Shown here one piece after another: positions 12,215 to 22,734 of a stretch of DNA of 64,000 nucleotides. Numbering within the stretch: position 1 is the first letter of the stretch; each line of letters starts with the position of its first letter. The DNA is from Orientallactaga sibirica (taxonomy: Eukaryota > Chordata > Mammalia > Rodentia > Dipodidae), in the NCBI GenBank assembly GCA_036365145.1, contig JAEOAD010000338.1, forward strand, positions 1 to 64,000, given 5' to 3'. A program made the translations under genes and the position numbers. Under the pieces are notes generated by a model. That model made no database searches and had not been told where the DNA came from. It saw only the letters and a list, made by a program, of their open reading frames with translations.

Positions 12215-14460
12215 TACAAATTAGTGGATTGGCCTGATTTGTACACTAGGTGGTTTAGAAAACAAACATCTTCATTCCCGAACCCACTACTGTGTCAAAT
12301 AAGCTAGTTCGGTTCTAGGAATCAGTTGCTTTCCTACGAAGAAGGTTGAGTGCAGCAAGATCGATCTTTCCTTGTTTGTGTAATCTAACAAGATGTACAA
12401 ATTACAAGTTTCGCCTCATTTGTACACTACTTTGTTTAGAAAACAAACATATTCTTGCCCAACACTGTACTGTGTGAAATTTACTAGTTTGGTTCTAGGA
12501 ATCAGTTGCTTTCCTACGACGAAGGTTGAGTAGAGCAAGTTCAATCTTTCCTTTTTTTGTAAGCTAACAAGATGTACAAATTACAAGTTTCGCTTGATTT
12601 CTAAACTACCTTGTTTAGTAAACCAACATATTCATTGCCGAACACTGTACTGTGTGAAGTAAGCTAGTTCGGTTGTAAGAATCAGTTTCTTTTCGACGAA
12701 GAAGGTTGAGTGCAGCAAGTTCAAACTTTCCTAGTTTGTGTAATCTAAGAAGATGTAACAGTTAGTAGATTCACCTCATTTCTAAAAGAAGTTTGTTTAG
12801 AAAACAAACATCTTCATTGCCGAACACTGTACTGTGTGAAATAAGCTAGTTCGGTTCTAGGAATCAGTTCCTTTCCTACAAAAAAGGTTGAGTGCAGCAA
12901 GTTAAAACTTTCCTGGTTTGTGTAATGTAACAGGATGTACAACGTAGTAGTTTTGCTTCATTTCTAAACCAGTTTGTTTAGAAAACAAACATTTTCCTTG
13001 CGGAACACTGCATTTTGTGAAGTAAGCTTCTTCGGTTCTAGGAATCAATTTTTTTTTGTGAATCTGGTTGAGTGCAGTAAGTTAAAACTTTCCTTGTTAA
13101 TGTAATCTATACAGATATACAACTTAGTAGATTGGCCTCATTTCTACAGTAGGTTGTTTAAAAAACAAACATCTTCATTCCCGAACTCTGTACTGTGTGA
13201 AATAAGCTAGTTTGGTTCTAGGATTCAGTTGCTTTCCCTGACGATGGTTGAGTTCAGCAACTTCAATCTTTTCTTTTTTGTGTAATGTCACAGGATATAC
13301 AACTTAGTAGATTTGATTCATTTCTAAAGTAGTTTGTTTAGAAAACAAACATCTTCATTGCTTAACACTGCACTGTGTGAAATAAGCTGGTGCGGTTCTA
13401 GGAATCAGTTGCTTTCCTACGAAGAAGGTTGAGTGCACCAAGTTCAAACTTTCCTTGTTAATGTAATCTAAAAAGATGTACAACTTAGTAGATTCGCCTC
13501 ATTTCTAAAGTAGTTGGTTTAGAAAACAAACATGTTCATTCCCGAACCCTGTACTGTGTGAAATAAGCCAGTTCGGTCATGGAATCAGTTGCTTTCCTAC
13601 TGAAGAAGGTTGATTGCAGCAAGTTCAAACTTTCCTTGTTTGTGTAATGTAACAGGATGTACAACTGAGTAGATTTGGTTCATTTCTAAAGTAGTTTGTT
13701 TAGAAAACAAACATCTTCAGTGCCGAACACTATACTGTGTGAAATAAGCTAGGTCGGTTCTAGGAAAAAGTTACTTTTCTAAGAGGATGGTTGAGTGCAC
13801 CAAGTTCAAACTTTTCCGGTTTGTGTAATGTCACAGGATGTACAACTTTGTAGATTCACTTCATTTCTAAAGTAGTTTATTTAGAAAACAAATATCTTCA
13901 TTGCCAAACACTATGCTTTGTGAAATAACTTAGTTTGGTTATAGGAATCAGTTGCTTTCCTAAGAGGATGCTTGAGTGCAGCAAGTTCAAACTTCTCCTG
14001 TTTGTGAAATGTCACAGGATGTACAACTTTGTAGATTCACTTCATTTCTAAAGTAGTTTGTTTAAAAAACAAATATCTTCATTGCCGAACACTATGCTGT
14101 GTGAAATAAGCTAGTTTGGTTCTAGGAATCAGTTGCTTTCCTACAAAGAAGGTTGAGTGAAGCAAGTTCAAACTTTCCTTGTTTGTGTAATGTAACAGGA
14201 TGTACAACATAGTAGATTCGCCTCATTTGTAAAGTAGTTTATTGAGAAAACAAACATCTTCATTGCCGAACACTGTACTGTGTGAAATAATTTAATTCGG
14301 TTCTAGGAATCTGTTTCCTTTCTACGAAGATGGTTGAGCGCAGCAAGTTCAAACTTTCCTTGTTAATGTAATATAAAAAGATGTACAACTTGGTAGATTC
14401 TCCACTTTTCTAAATTAGTTTGTTTAGAAAACAAACATCTTCCTTACCGAACACTGTACT
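12215..14460 (+). repeat. Partial higher-order repeat, copy 3 (about 12.5 monomers)
   Basis: Collinear with the first ~2.25 kb of copies 1 and 2. It ends inside a monomer: up to about 14460 it reads like copy 2 (catcttccttaccgaacac), then continues as ttgtgaaatgagctagttcg, where copies 1 and 2 have atgtgaaataagctcgttcg, and from there it no longer follows the HOR. It shares cttccttacc with copy 2 near its end, where copy 1 has cttcattacc, so it may be closer to copy 2. The missing ~21 monomers were either lost or never copied. Confidence 0.9.
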
Positions 14461-17400
14461 TTGTGAAATGAGCTAGTTCGGTTCTAGGAATCACTTGCTT
14501 TCCTACGAAGAACGTTGAGTGCAGAAAGTTCAAACTTTCCTTGTTTATGTAATCCAACAAAATGTACACATTACAACTTTCGCTTCATTTCTAAACTACT
14601 TTCTTTAGAAAACAAACATTCATTGGAAACACTGTACTGTGTGAAGTAAGCTAGTTCGGTTCTAGGAATCAGTTTCTTTTCAACGAAGATGGTTGAGTTC
14701 AGCAAGTTCAAACTTTCCTTGTTAATGTAATCTACAAAAATGTACAACTGAGGAGATTCGCCTCATTTGTAAAGTAGTTTGTTGAGAAAACAAACATCTT
14801 CATTGCCGAACATTGTACGGTGTGAAATAAGCTAGTTCAGATCTAGGAATCAGTTGCTTTCTACGAAGAAGGTTGTGTGCAGCAAGTTCAAACTTTCCTA
14901 GTTTGTGTAATCTAACAAGATGTACAAGTTAGTAGATTCGCCTCAGTTCTAAAGTAGTATGTTTAGAAAACAAACATCTTCATTCCCAAACCCTGTGCTA
15001 GGTGAAATAAGCTAGTTCGGTTCTAGGAATCAGTTGCTTTCCTACGAAGAAGGTGGAGTGCAGCAAGTTCAAACTTTCCTTCTTTGTATAATGTAATAGG
15101 ATGTACAACTCAGTAGATTCGCTTCATTTCTAAAGTAGTTTGTTAAAAACAAACATCTTCACTGCTGAACACTGTACTGTGTGAAATAACCTAGTTTGGT
15201 TCTAGGAATCATTTGCTTTCCTACGACGATGGTTGAGTGCATAAGTTCAGACTTTTCTTGTTTGTGTAATGTCACAGGATGAACAACTTAGTAGATTTGC
15301 TTCATTTCTAAAGTAGTTTGTTTAGAAAACAAAATCTTCATTGCCGAACACTATACTGTGTGAAATAAGCTAATTCGGTTCTAGGAATCAGTTGCTTTCC
15401 TGTGAAAAAGGTTGAGTCCAGCAAGTTCAAACTTTCCTGGTTTGTGTAATGTAACAGGATGTGCAACTTAGTAGTTTCGCTTCATTTCTAAAGCATTTTG
15501 TTTAGAAAACAAACATCTTCATTGCCGAACACTGTACTGTGTGAAGTAAGCTTGTTCGGTTCAGGAATCAGTTTCTTTTTGTGAAGATGGTAGAGTGTAG
15601 CAAGTTCAAACTTTCCGTGTTAATGTTATCTAAAAAGATGTACAAATTAGTAGATTGGCCTCATTTCTACAGTAGGTTGTTTACAAAACAAACATCTTGA
15701 TTCCCGAACACTGTACTGTGTGAAATAAGCTACTTCGCTTCTAGGAATCAGTTGCTTTCCTTCAAAGACGTTTCAGTACAGCAAGTTCAATCTTTCCTTG
15801 TTTGTGTAAGCTAACAAGATGTACAAATTGCAAGTTTTGCTTCATTTCTAAACTACTTTGTTTAGTAAACAAACATATTCATTGCCCAACACTGTACTGT
15901 GTGAAGTTAGCTAGTTCGGTTCTAAGAATAAGATTCTTTTCGAGAAGGTGGTTGAGGGCAGCAAGTTCAAACTTTCCTTGTTAATGTAATCTAAAATAAA
16001 AAAGATGTACAAGTTAGTAGATTCGCCTCATTTCTACAGTAGGTTGCTTAGAAAAGAAACATCTTCATTCCGGAACACTGTATTGTGTGAAATAAGCTAG
16101 TTCGAATTCACGATTTAGTTGATTTCCTACGAAGAAGGTTGAGTGCAGCAAGTTCAAACTTTCCTTGTTGGTGTAATCTTACAAGATGTACAATTTAGTA
16201 GATTCGCTTCATTTCTAAAGTAGTTTGATTAGAACACAGACATCTTCATTGCCTAATACTGTACCGTGTGAAATAAGTTTGTTCTGTTGTCAGAATCAAT
16301 TGTACTGTGTGAAGTTAGCTAGTTCGGTTCTAAGAATAAGTTTCTTTTCGAGAAGGTGGTTGAGCGCAGCAAGTTCAAACTTTCCTTGTTAATGTAATCT
16401 AAAAAGATATACAAGTTAGTAGATTCACCTCATTTCTAAAGTAGTTTGTTTAGAAAACAAACATCTTCATTTGCGAACCATGTACTGTGTGAAATAAGCT
16501 AGTTCTGTTCTAGGAATCAGTTGCTTTCCTACGAAGAAGGTTGAATGCACGAAGTTCAAACTTTCATTGTTTGTGTAATGTAACAGGATGTATAACTTAG
16601 TAGATTCGCTTCATTTCTAAACTAGTTTGTTTAGAAAACAAACATCTTCATTGCCGAACACTGTACGGTGTGAAACAAGTTAATTTGGTTCTAGGACGCA
16701 GTTTCTTTTCTACTAAGATGGTTGAGTGCAGCAAGTTCAAACTTTCTTTGATAATGTAATCTAACAAGATGTACAAGTTAGTAGATTCGCCTCATTTCAA
16801 AAGTACTTTGTTTAGAAAACAAACATCTTCATTACCCAACACTGTACTGTGTGAAATTAACTAGTTCGGTTCTAGGAATCACTTCCTTTCTTACGAAGAA
16901 GGTTGAGTGCAGCAAGTTCAAACTTTCCTAGTTTCTGTAATTTAACAAGATGTCCGGGTTAGTATATTCCCCTCATTTCTAAAGTAGTTTGTTTAGAAAA
17001 CAAACATCTTCATTCAGAAACCATGTACTGTGTGAAATAAGCTGGTTCGGTTCTAGGAATCGGTTGCTTTCCTACGAAGAAAGTTGAGTGCAGCAAGTTC
17101 AAACTTTCCTTGTTTGTGTAATGACACAGGACATACCACTTAGTAAAATCGCTTCATTTCTAAAGTAGTTTGTTTAGAAAACAAACATCTTTATTTCCCA
17201 ACACTGTACTGTGTGAGGTAAGCCACTTCGGTTCTAGGAATCAGTTTCTTTTCGACGAAGATGGTTCAGTGCAACAAGTTCAAACTTTCCTTGTTAATGT
17301 AATCTAAAAAGATGTACAACTTATTAGATTCACCTCGTTTCAAAAGTACTATGTTTATAAAACAAACATCTTCATTACCCAACACTGTACTGTGTGAAAT

Positions 17401-18582
17401 TAACTAGTTCGGTTCTAGGAATCACTTGCTTTCCTACAAAGAAGGTTGAGTGCAGCAAGTTCAAACTTTCCTCGTTAATGTAATCTAAAAAGATGTACAA
17501 CTTAGTAGATTGGCCTCATTTCTACAGTAGGTTGTTTAGAAAACAAACATCTTCATTCCCGAACACTGTACTGTGTGAAATAAGCTAGTTCGCTTCTAGG
17601 AATGAGTTGTTTTCCTCCAAAGAAGGTTCAGTACAGCAAGTTCAAACTTTCCATGGTTGTGTAAGCGAGCTAGAGGTACAAATTACAAGTTTCGCTTCCT
17701 TTCTGAACTAGTTTGTTTAGTAAACATACATATTCAATGCCCAATACTGTACTGTGTGAAGTAAGCTAGTTCGGTTTTAAGAATCAGTTTCTTTTTAATG
17801 AAGAACGTTGAGTGCAGCAAGTTTAAACTTTCCTTGTTAATGCAATCAAAAAAGATGTACAACTTAGTACATTCACCTCATTTGTAAAATAGTTTGTTGA
17901 GAAAACAAACATCTTTATTGCCCAACACTGTACTGTGTGAAGTAGGCTACTTCGGTTCTAGGAATCAGTTTCATATCGGTTAAGATTGGTGAGTGTAGCA
18001 AGTTGAAACTTTCTTTGTTAAAGTATTCTAAAAGATGTACAACTTAGTAGATTCACCTCATTTATAAGTATTGTGTTGAGAAAACAAACATCTTCATTGC
18101 CGAACATTGTATTGTGTGAAACAAGCTAGTTTAGTTCTAGGAATCTGTTGCTTTCATACTAAGAAGGTTGAGTGCAGCAAGTTCAAACTTTCTTAGTTTG
18201 TGTTCTAACAAGATGTACCAGTTAGTATATTCGCCTCATTTGTAAAGTACTTTGTTTAAAAACAAACATCTTCATTGCCGAACACTATACTGTGTGAAAT
18301 AAGCTAGTTCGGTTCTAGGAATCAGTTTCTTTTCTACGAAGATGATTGAGTGCAGCAACTTGAAAATTTCCTTGTTAATGTAATCTAAAAATATGTACAA
18401 CTTAGTAGATTTGCCTTATTTGTAAAGTAGTTTTTTAAGAAAACAGACATCTTTATTGCCCAACACTGTACTGTGTGAAGTGAGCTACTTTGGTACTAGG
18501 AATCACTTTCTTTTCGATGAAGATGGTTGAGTGCAGCAAGTTCAAAATGTCCTTGTTAAAGTAATCTAAAAATATGTAAAAC
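14461..18582 (+). repeat. Divergent monomers right of the HOR
   Basis: About 23 monomers in the usual order with no long near-identical partner nearby. Some are relatives of HOR monomers. The pair near 15440-15800 (tagattggcctcatttctac, then cagtaggttgtttac) resembles 714-1000 of copy 1 at lower identity. Bases ~15640-15990 resemble ~17490-17850, about ten monomers apart. Minor length changes include extra bases near 15994 (ctaaaataaaaaagatg). Confidence 0.85.
16140..16361 (+). repeat. Over-long monomer with out-of-register internal duplication
   Basis: Anchor spacing is about 221 bp instead of 180. After cagaatcaat (near 16300) the sequence steps back to tgtactgtgtgaagttagct, so the tgtgaa...ggaatcag stretch is present twice. 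The second part matches a monomer that starts near 15894 (gaagttagctagttcggttc, then taagaataag and gagaaggtggttgag). This suggests a join between non-equivalent positions of two monomers. Confidence 0.8.
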
Positions 18583-19123
18583 TTAGTAGATTCGCCTCAT
18601 TTGTAAAGTAGTTTGTTGAGAAAACAAACCTCTTCATTGCCGAACAATGTACTGTGTGAAATAAGCTAGTTCAGTTCAAGGAATAAGTTTCTTTTCTACG
18701 AAGTTGGTTGAGTGCAGCAAGTGCAAACTTTCCTAGTTTGTGTAATCTAATGAGATGTACAAGATAGTAGATTCGCCTCATTTCTAAAGTAGTTTGTTTA
18801 GAAAACAAACATCTTAATTAGCAAACCATGTACTGTGTGAAATAAGCTAGTTCGATTGTAAGAATCAGTCTCTTTTGCAAAGATGGTTGAGTGCAGCAAG
18901 TTCAAAATTTCTTTGTTAATGTAATCTAAAAAGATGTACAATTTAGTAGATTCGCCTCATGTGTAAAGTAGTTTGTTGAGAAAACAAACATCTTCATTGC
19001 CAAATATTGTACTGTGTGAAATAAGCTAGTTTGGTTCTAGGAATCAGTTGCTTTGCTACAAAGAAGGTTGAGTGCAGTAAGTTCAAACTTTCCTTGTTTG
19101 TGTAATCTAACAATAGGTGCAAG
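18583..19123 (+). repeat. Duplicated trimer, first copy
   Basis: A 541 bp, three-monomer block repeated immediately at 19124. Shared rare variants include aaacctcttcattgccgaac, cgaacaatgtactg, aattagcaaaccatg, gttcgattgtaagaatcag and aacaataggtgcaag at the end. Confidence 0.9.
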
Positions 19124-19665
19124 TTAGTAGATTCGCCTCATTTGTAAAGTAGTTTGTTGAGAAAACAAACCTCTTCATTGCCGAACAATGTACTGTGTGA
19201 AATAAGCTAGTTCAGTTCAAGGAATAAGTTTCTTTTCTACGAAGTTGGTTGAGTGCAGCAAGTGCAAACTTTCCTAGTTTGTGTAATCTAATGAGATGTA
19301 CAAGATAGTAAATTCACCTCATTTCTAAAGTAGTTTGTTTAGAAAACAAACATCTTAATTAGCAAACCATGTACTGTGTGAAATAAGCTAGTTCGATTGT
19401 AAGAATCAGTCTCTTTTTGCAAAGATGGTTGAGTGCAGCAAGTTCAAAATTTCTTTGTTAATGTAATCTAAAAAGATGTACAATTTAGTAGATTCGCCTC
19501 ATGTGTAAAGTAGTTTGTTGAGAAAACAAACATCTTCATTGCCAAATATTGTACTGTGTGAAATAAGCTAGTTTGGTTCTAGGAATCAGTTGCTTTGCTA
19601 CAAAGAAGGTTGAGTGCAGTAAGTTCAAACTTTCCTTGTTTGTGTAATCTAACAATAGGTGCAAG
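19124..19665 (+). repeat. Duplicated trimer, second copy
   Basis: Matches 18583-19123 almost base for base (offset 541), with a few differences such as tagtaaattcacctc for tagtagattcgcctc and one extra T in ctctttttgcaaag. After 19665 the sequence departs into the next duplicated block. Confidence 0.9.
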
Positions 19666-20027
19666 TTAGTAGATTCGCCTCATTTGTAAAGTAGTTTGTT
19701 GAGAAAACAAACATCTTTATTGCCCAACATTGCACTGTGTGAAGTAAGTAATTTCGGTTCTAGGAATCAGTTTCTTTTTGATGAAGATGGTTGAGTGCAG
19801 GAAGTTCAAACTTTCCTTGTTAATGTAATCTAAAAAGATGTACAACTTATTAGAATCGCCTCATTTGTAAAGTAGTTTGTGGAGAAAACAAACATCTTCA
19901 TTGCAGTACATTGTACAGTGTGAAATAAGCTAGTTCGGTTCTAGGAATCAGTTTCTTTTCTACGAAGATAGTTGAGTGCATCAAGTTCAAAAGGTCCTTG
20001 TTCATGTAATCTAGAACGATGTACAAC
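19666..20027 (+). repeat. Duplicated dimer, first copy
   Basis: A 362 bp, two-monomer block repeated directly at 20028. Shared rare variants are tgtgaagtaagtaatttcgg, gagtgcaggaagttcaaac, gtttgtggagaaaac, tgtacagtgtg and caaaaggtccttgttcatg. Confidence 0.9.
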
Positions 20028-20389
20028 TTAGAAGATTTGCCTCATTTGTAAAGTAGTTTGTTGAGAAAACAAACATCTTTATTGCCCAACATTGTACTGT
20101 GTGAAGTAAGTAATTTCGGTTCTAGGAATCAGTTTCTTTTTGATGAAGACGGTTGAGTGCAGGAAGTTCAAACTTTCCTTGTTAATGTAATCTAAAAAGA
20201 TGTACAACTTAGTAGATTCGCCTCATTTGTAAAGTAGTTTGTGGAGAAAACAAACATCTTAATTGCCGCACATTGTACAGTGTGAAATAAGCTAGTTCGG
20301 TTCTAGGAATCAGTTTCTTTTCTACGAAGATAGTTGAGTGCATCAAGTTCAAAAGGTCCTTGTTCATGTAATCTAGAACGATGTACAAC
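20028..20389 (+). repeat. Duplicated dimer, second copy
   Basis: Collinear with 19666-20027 at offset 362. A third unit beginning at 20390 shares only the first ~50 bases and then departs (cactgtactgctttaag). Confidence 0.9.
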
Positions 20390-22064
20390 TTAGTAGATTC
20401 GCCTCATTTGTAAAGTAGTTTGTTGAGAAAACAAACATCTTTATTGCCCAACACTGTACTGCTTTAAGTAAGCTGTTGAGGTTCTAGGAATCAATTTTTT
20501 TTCGACGACGATGATTGAGTGCAGCAAGATCAAACTTCCCTTGTTAACATAATCTAAAAAGATGTACAATTTAGTAGATTCACCTCATTTGTAAAGTAGT
20601 TTGTTGAGAAAACAAACATCTTCATTGCCGAACATTGTACTGTGTGAAAAAAGCTAGTTTGGTTCTAGGAATCAGTTGCTTTTTTAAGAAGAAGGTTGAG
20701 TGCAGCAAGTTCAAACTTTCCTTGTTTGGGTAATCTAACAAGACGTGCAAGTTAGTAGATTCGCCTCATTTGTAAAGTAGTTCGTTGATAAAACAAACAT
20801 CTTCATTGCCGAACATTGTACTGTGTGAAATAAGCTAGTTCAGATCTAGGAATCAGTTTCTTTTCTACGGAGAAGGTTGAGTGGAGCAAGTTGAAACTTT
20901 CCGAGTTTGTGTAATCTAACAAGATGTACAAGTTAGTAGATTCGCCTCATTCTGAAGTAGTTTGTTTAAAAAACAAACATCTTCATTGCTGTAAACTGAA
21001 CTCTGTGAAATAAGCTAGTTGGGTTCTCGGAATCATTTTCCTTTCTACAAAGATGGTTGAGTGCAGCAAGTTCAAACTTTCCTTGTTAACGAAATCTAAA
21101 AAGATGTACAACTTAGTAGATTCGCCTCATTTCTAAAGTAGTTTGTTTAGAAAACAAACATCTTCATTGCCGAACACTGTACTGTGTCAAATAAGCTAGT
21201 TCAGTTCAGGGAATCAGTTGCTTTCCTACGAAGAAAGTTGAGTGCAGCATGTTCAAACTTTCCTTGTTTGTGTAATCTAACAAGATGTACAAGTTAGTAG
21301 ATTCACCTCATTTCTAAAGTACTTTGTTTAGAAAACAAACATCTTCATTGCCGAGCACTGTACAGTGTGAAATAATCTAGTTCGGTTCTAGGAATCAGTT
21401 GCTTTTGTACGTACATGGTTGAGTGCAGCAAGGTCAAAATTTCCTTGTTAATGTAATCTAAAAAGATGTAAAAATTAGTACATTCGCCTCATTTGTAAAG
21501 TAGTTTGTTGAAAAGTAAACATCTTTATTACCCAAAACTGTACTGTGTGAAGTAAGCTATTTCGGTTCTAGGAATCAGTTTCTTTTCGTCGAAGATGGTT
21601 GAGTGCAGCAAGTTCAAACTCTCCTTGTTAACAAAATCTAAAAAGATGTACAACTTAGTAGATTCGCCTCATTTATAAAGCAGTTTGTTGAGAAAACAAA
21701 CATCTTCATTGCTTAACATTGTACTGTGTGAAATAAGCTAGTTCGATTCTAGGAATCATTTGCTTTCCTACGAAGAAGGTTGAGTGCAGCAAGTTCAAAC
21801 TTTCCTTGTTTGTGTAATGTAACAAGATGTGCAAATTAGTAGATTCGCCTCATTTGTAAAGCAGTTTGTTGAGAAAACAAACGTCTTCATTGCCAAAAAT
21901 TGTACTGTGTGAAATAAGATAGTTCGGTTCTAGGAAGCAGTTTCTTTTCTACGAAGAAGGTTGAGTGCAGCAAGTTCAAACTTTCCTTGTTAATGTAATC
22001 TAAAAAGATTCACAACTTAGTAGATTCGCCTCATTTGTAAAGTAGTTTGTTGAGAAAACAAACA
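20390..22064 (+). repeat. Ordinary monomers, no obvious higher order
   Basis: Nine or so head-to-tail monomers, mostly of the ttgttgagaaaac type. Individual variants (for example aacataatc near 20546) have no repeated partner that I could see. Confidence 0.75.
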
Positions 22065-22330
22065 TCTTCATTGCCGATCACTGTACTGTCTGAAATAAGC
22101 TAGTTCGGTTCCAGGAATCAGTTGCTTTTCTACGAAGAAGGTTGACTAAAGCAAGTTCAAACTTTCCTTGTTTGTGTAATGTAACAGGATGTACAACTCA
22201 GTAGATTCATTTCATTTCTAAAGTAGTTTCTTTAGAAAACAAACATCTTCATTCCCGAACACTGTACTGTGTGAAATAAGTTAGTTCGGTTTTAGGCATC
22301 AGTTGCTTCCCTACGTAAAAGGTTGAGTGC
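22065..22330 (+). repeat. Dispersed cassette P, copy 1
   Basis: Part of two adjacent monomers with paired rare variants: gccgatcactgtactgtctg, then ggttccaggaatcagttgc, then acaggatgtacaactcag, then tcggttttaggcatcag. The same ordered set recurs near 36897 and 43225, and in weaker form near 55610 and 57590. Confidence 0.75.
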
Positions 22331-22734
22331 AGCAAATTCACACTTGCCTTGTTTGTGTAATCTAACAAGATGTACAAGTTAGTAGATTTGCCTCATTTGT
22401 AAAGTAGTTTGTTGAGAAAACAAATATCTTTATTGCCCAACACTGTACTGTGCGAAGTAAGCTATTTCGGTTCTAATAATGAGTTTCTCTTCGACGAAGA
22501 GGGTTGAGTGCAGCAAGTTCAAACTTTCCTTGTTAATGTAATCTGAAAAGATATACCACTTAGTAGATTCACCTCATTTCTAAAATAGTTTGTTGAGAAA
22601 CAAACATCTTCATTGCCGAACATTGTACTGTGTGAAATGAGCTCGTTCGTTTCTAGGAATCAGTTGCTTTCCTATGAAGACGATCGAGTGCAGCAAGTTC
22701 AATCTTTCCTAGATTGTGAAATCTAACAAGATGT

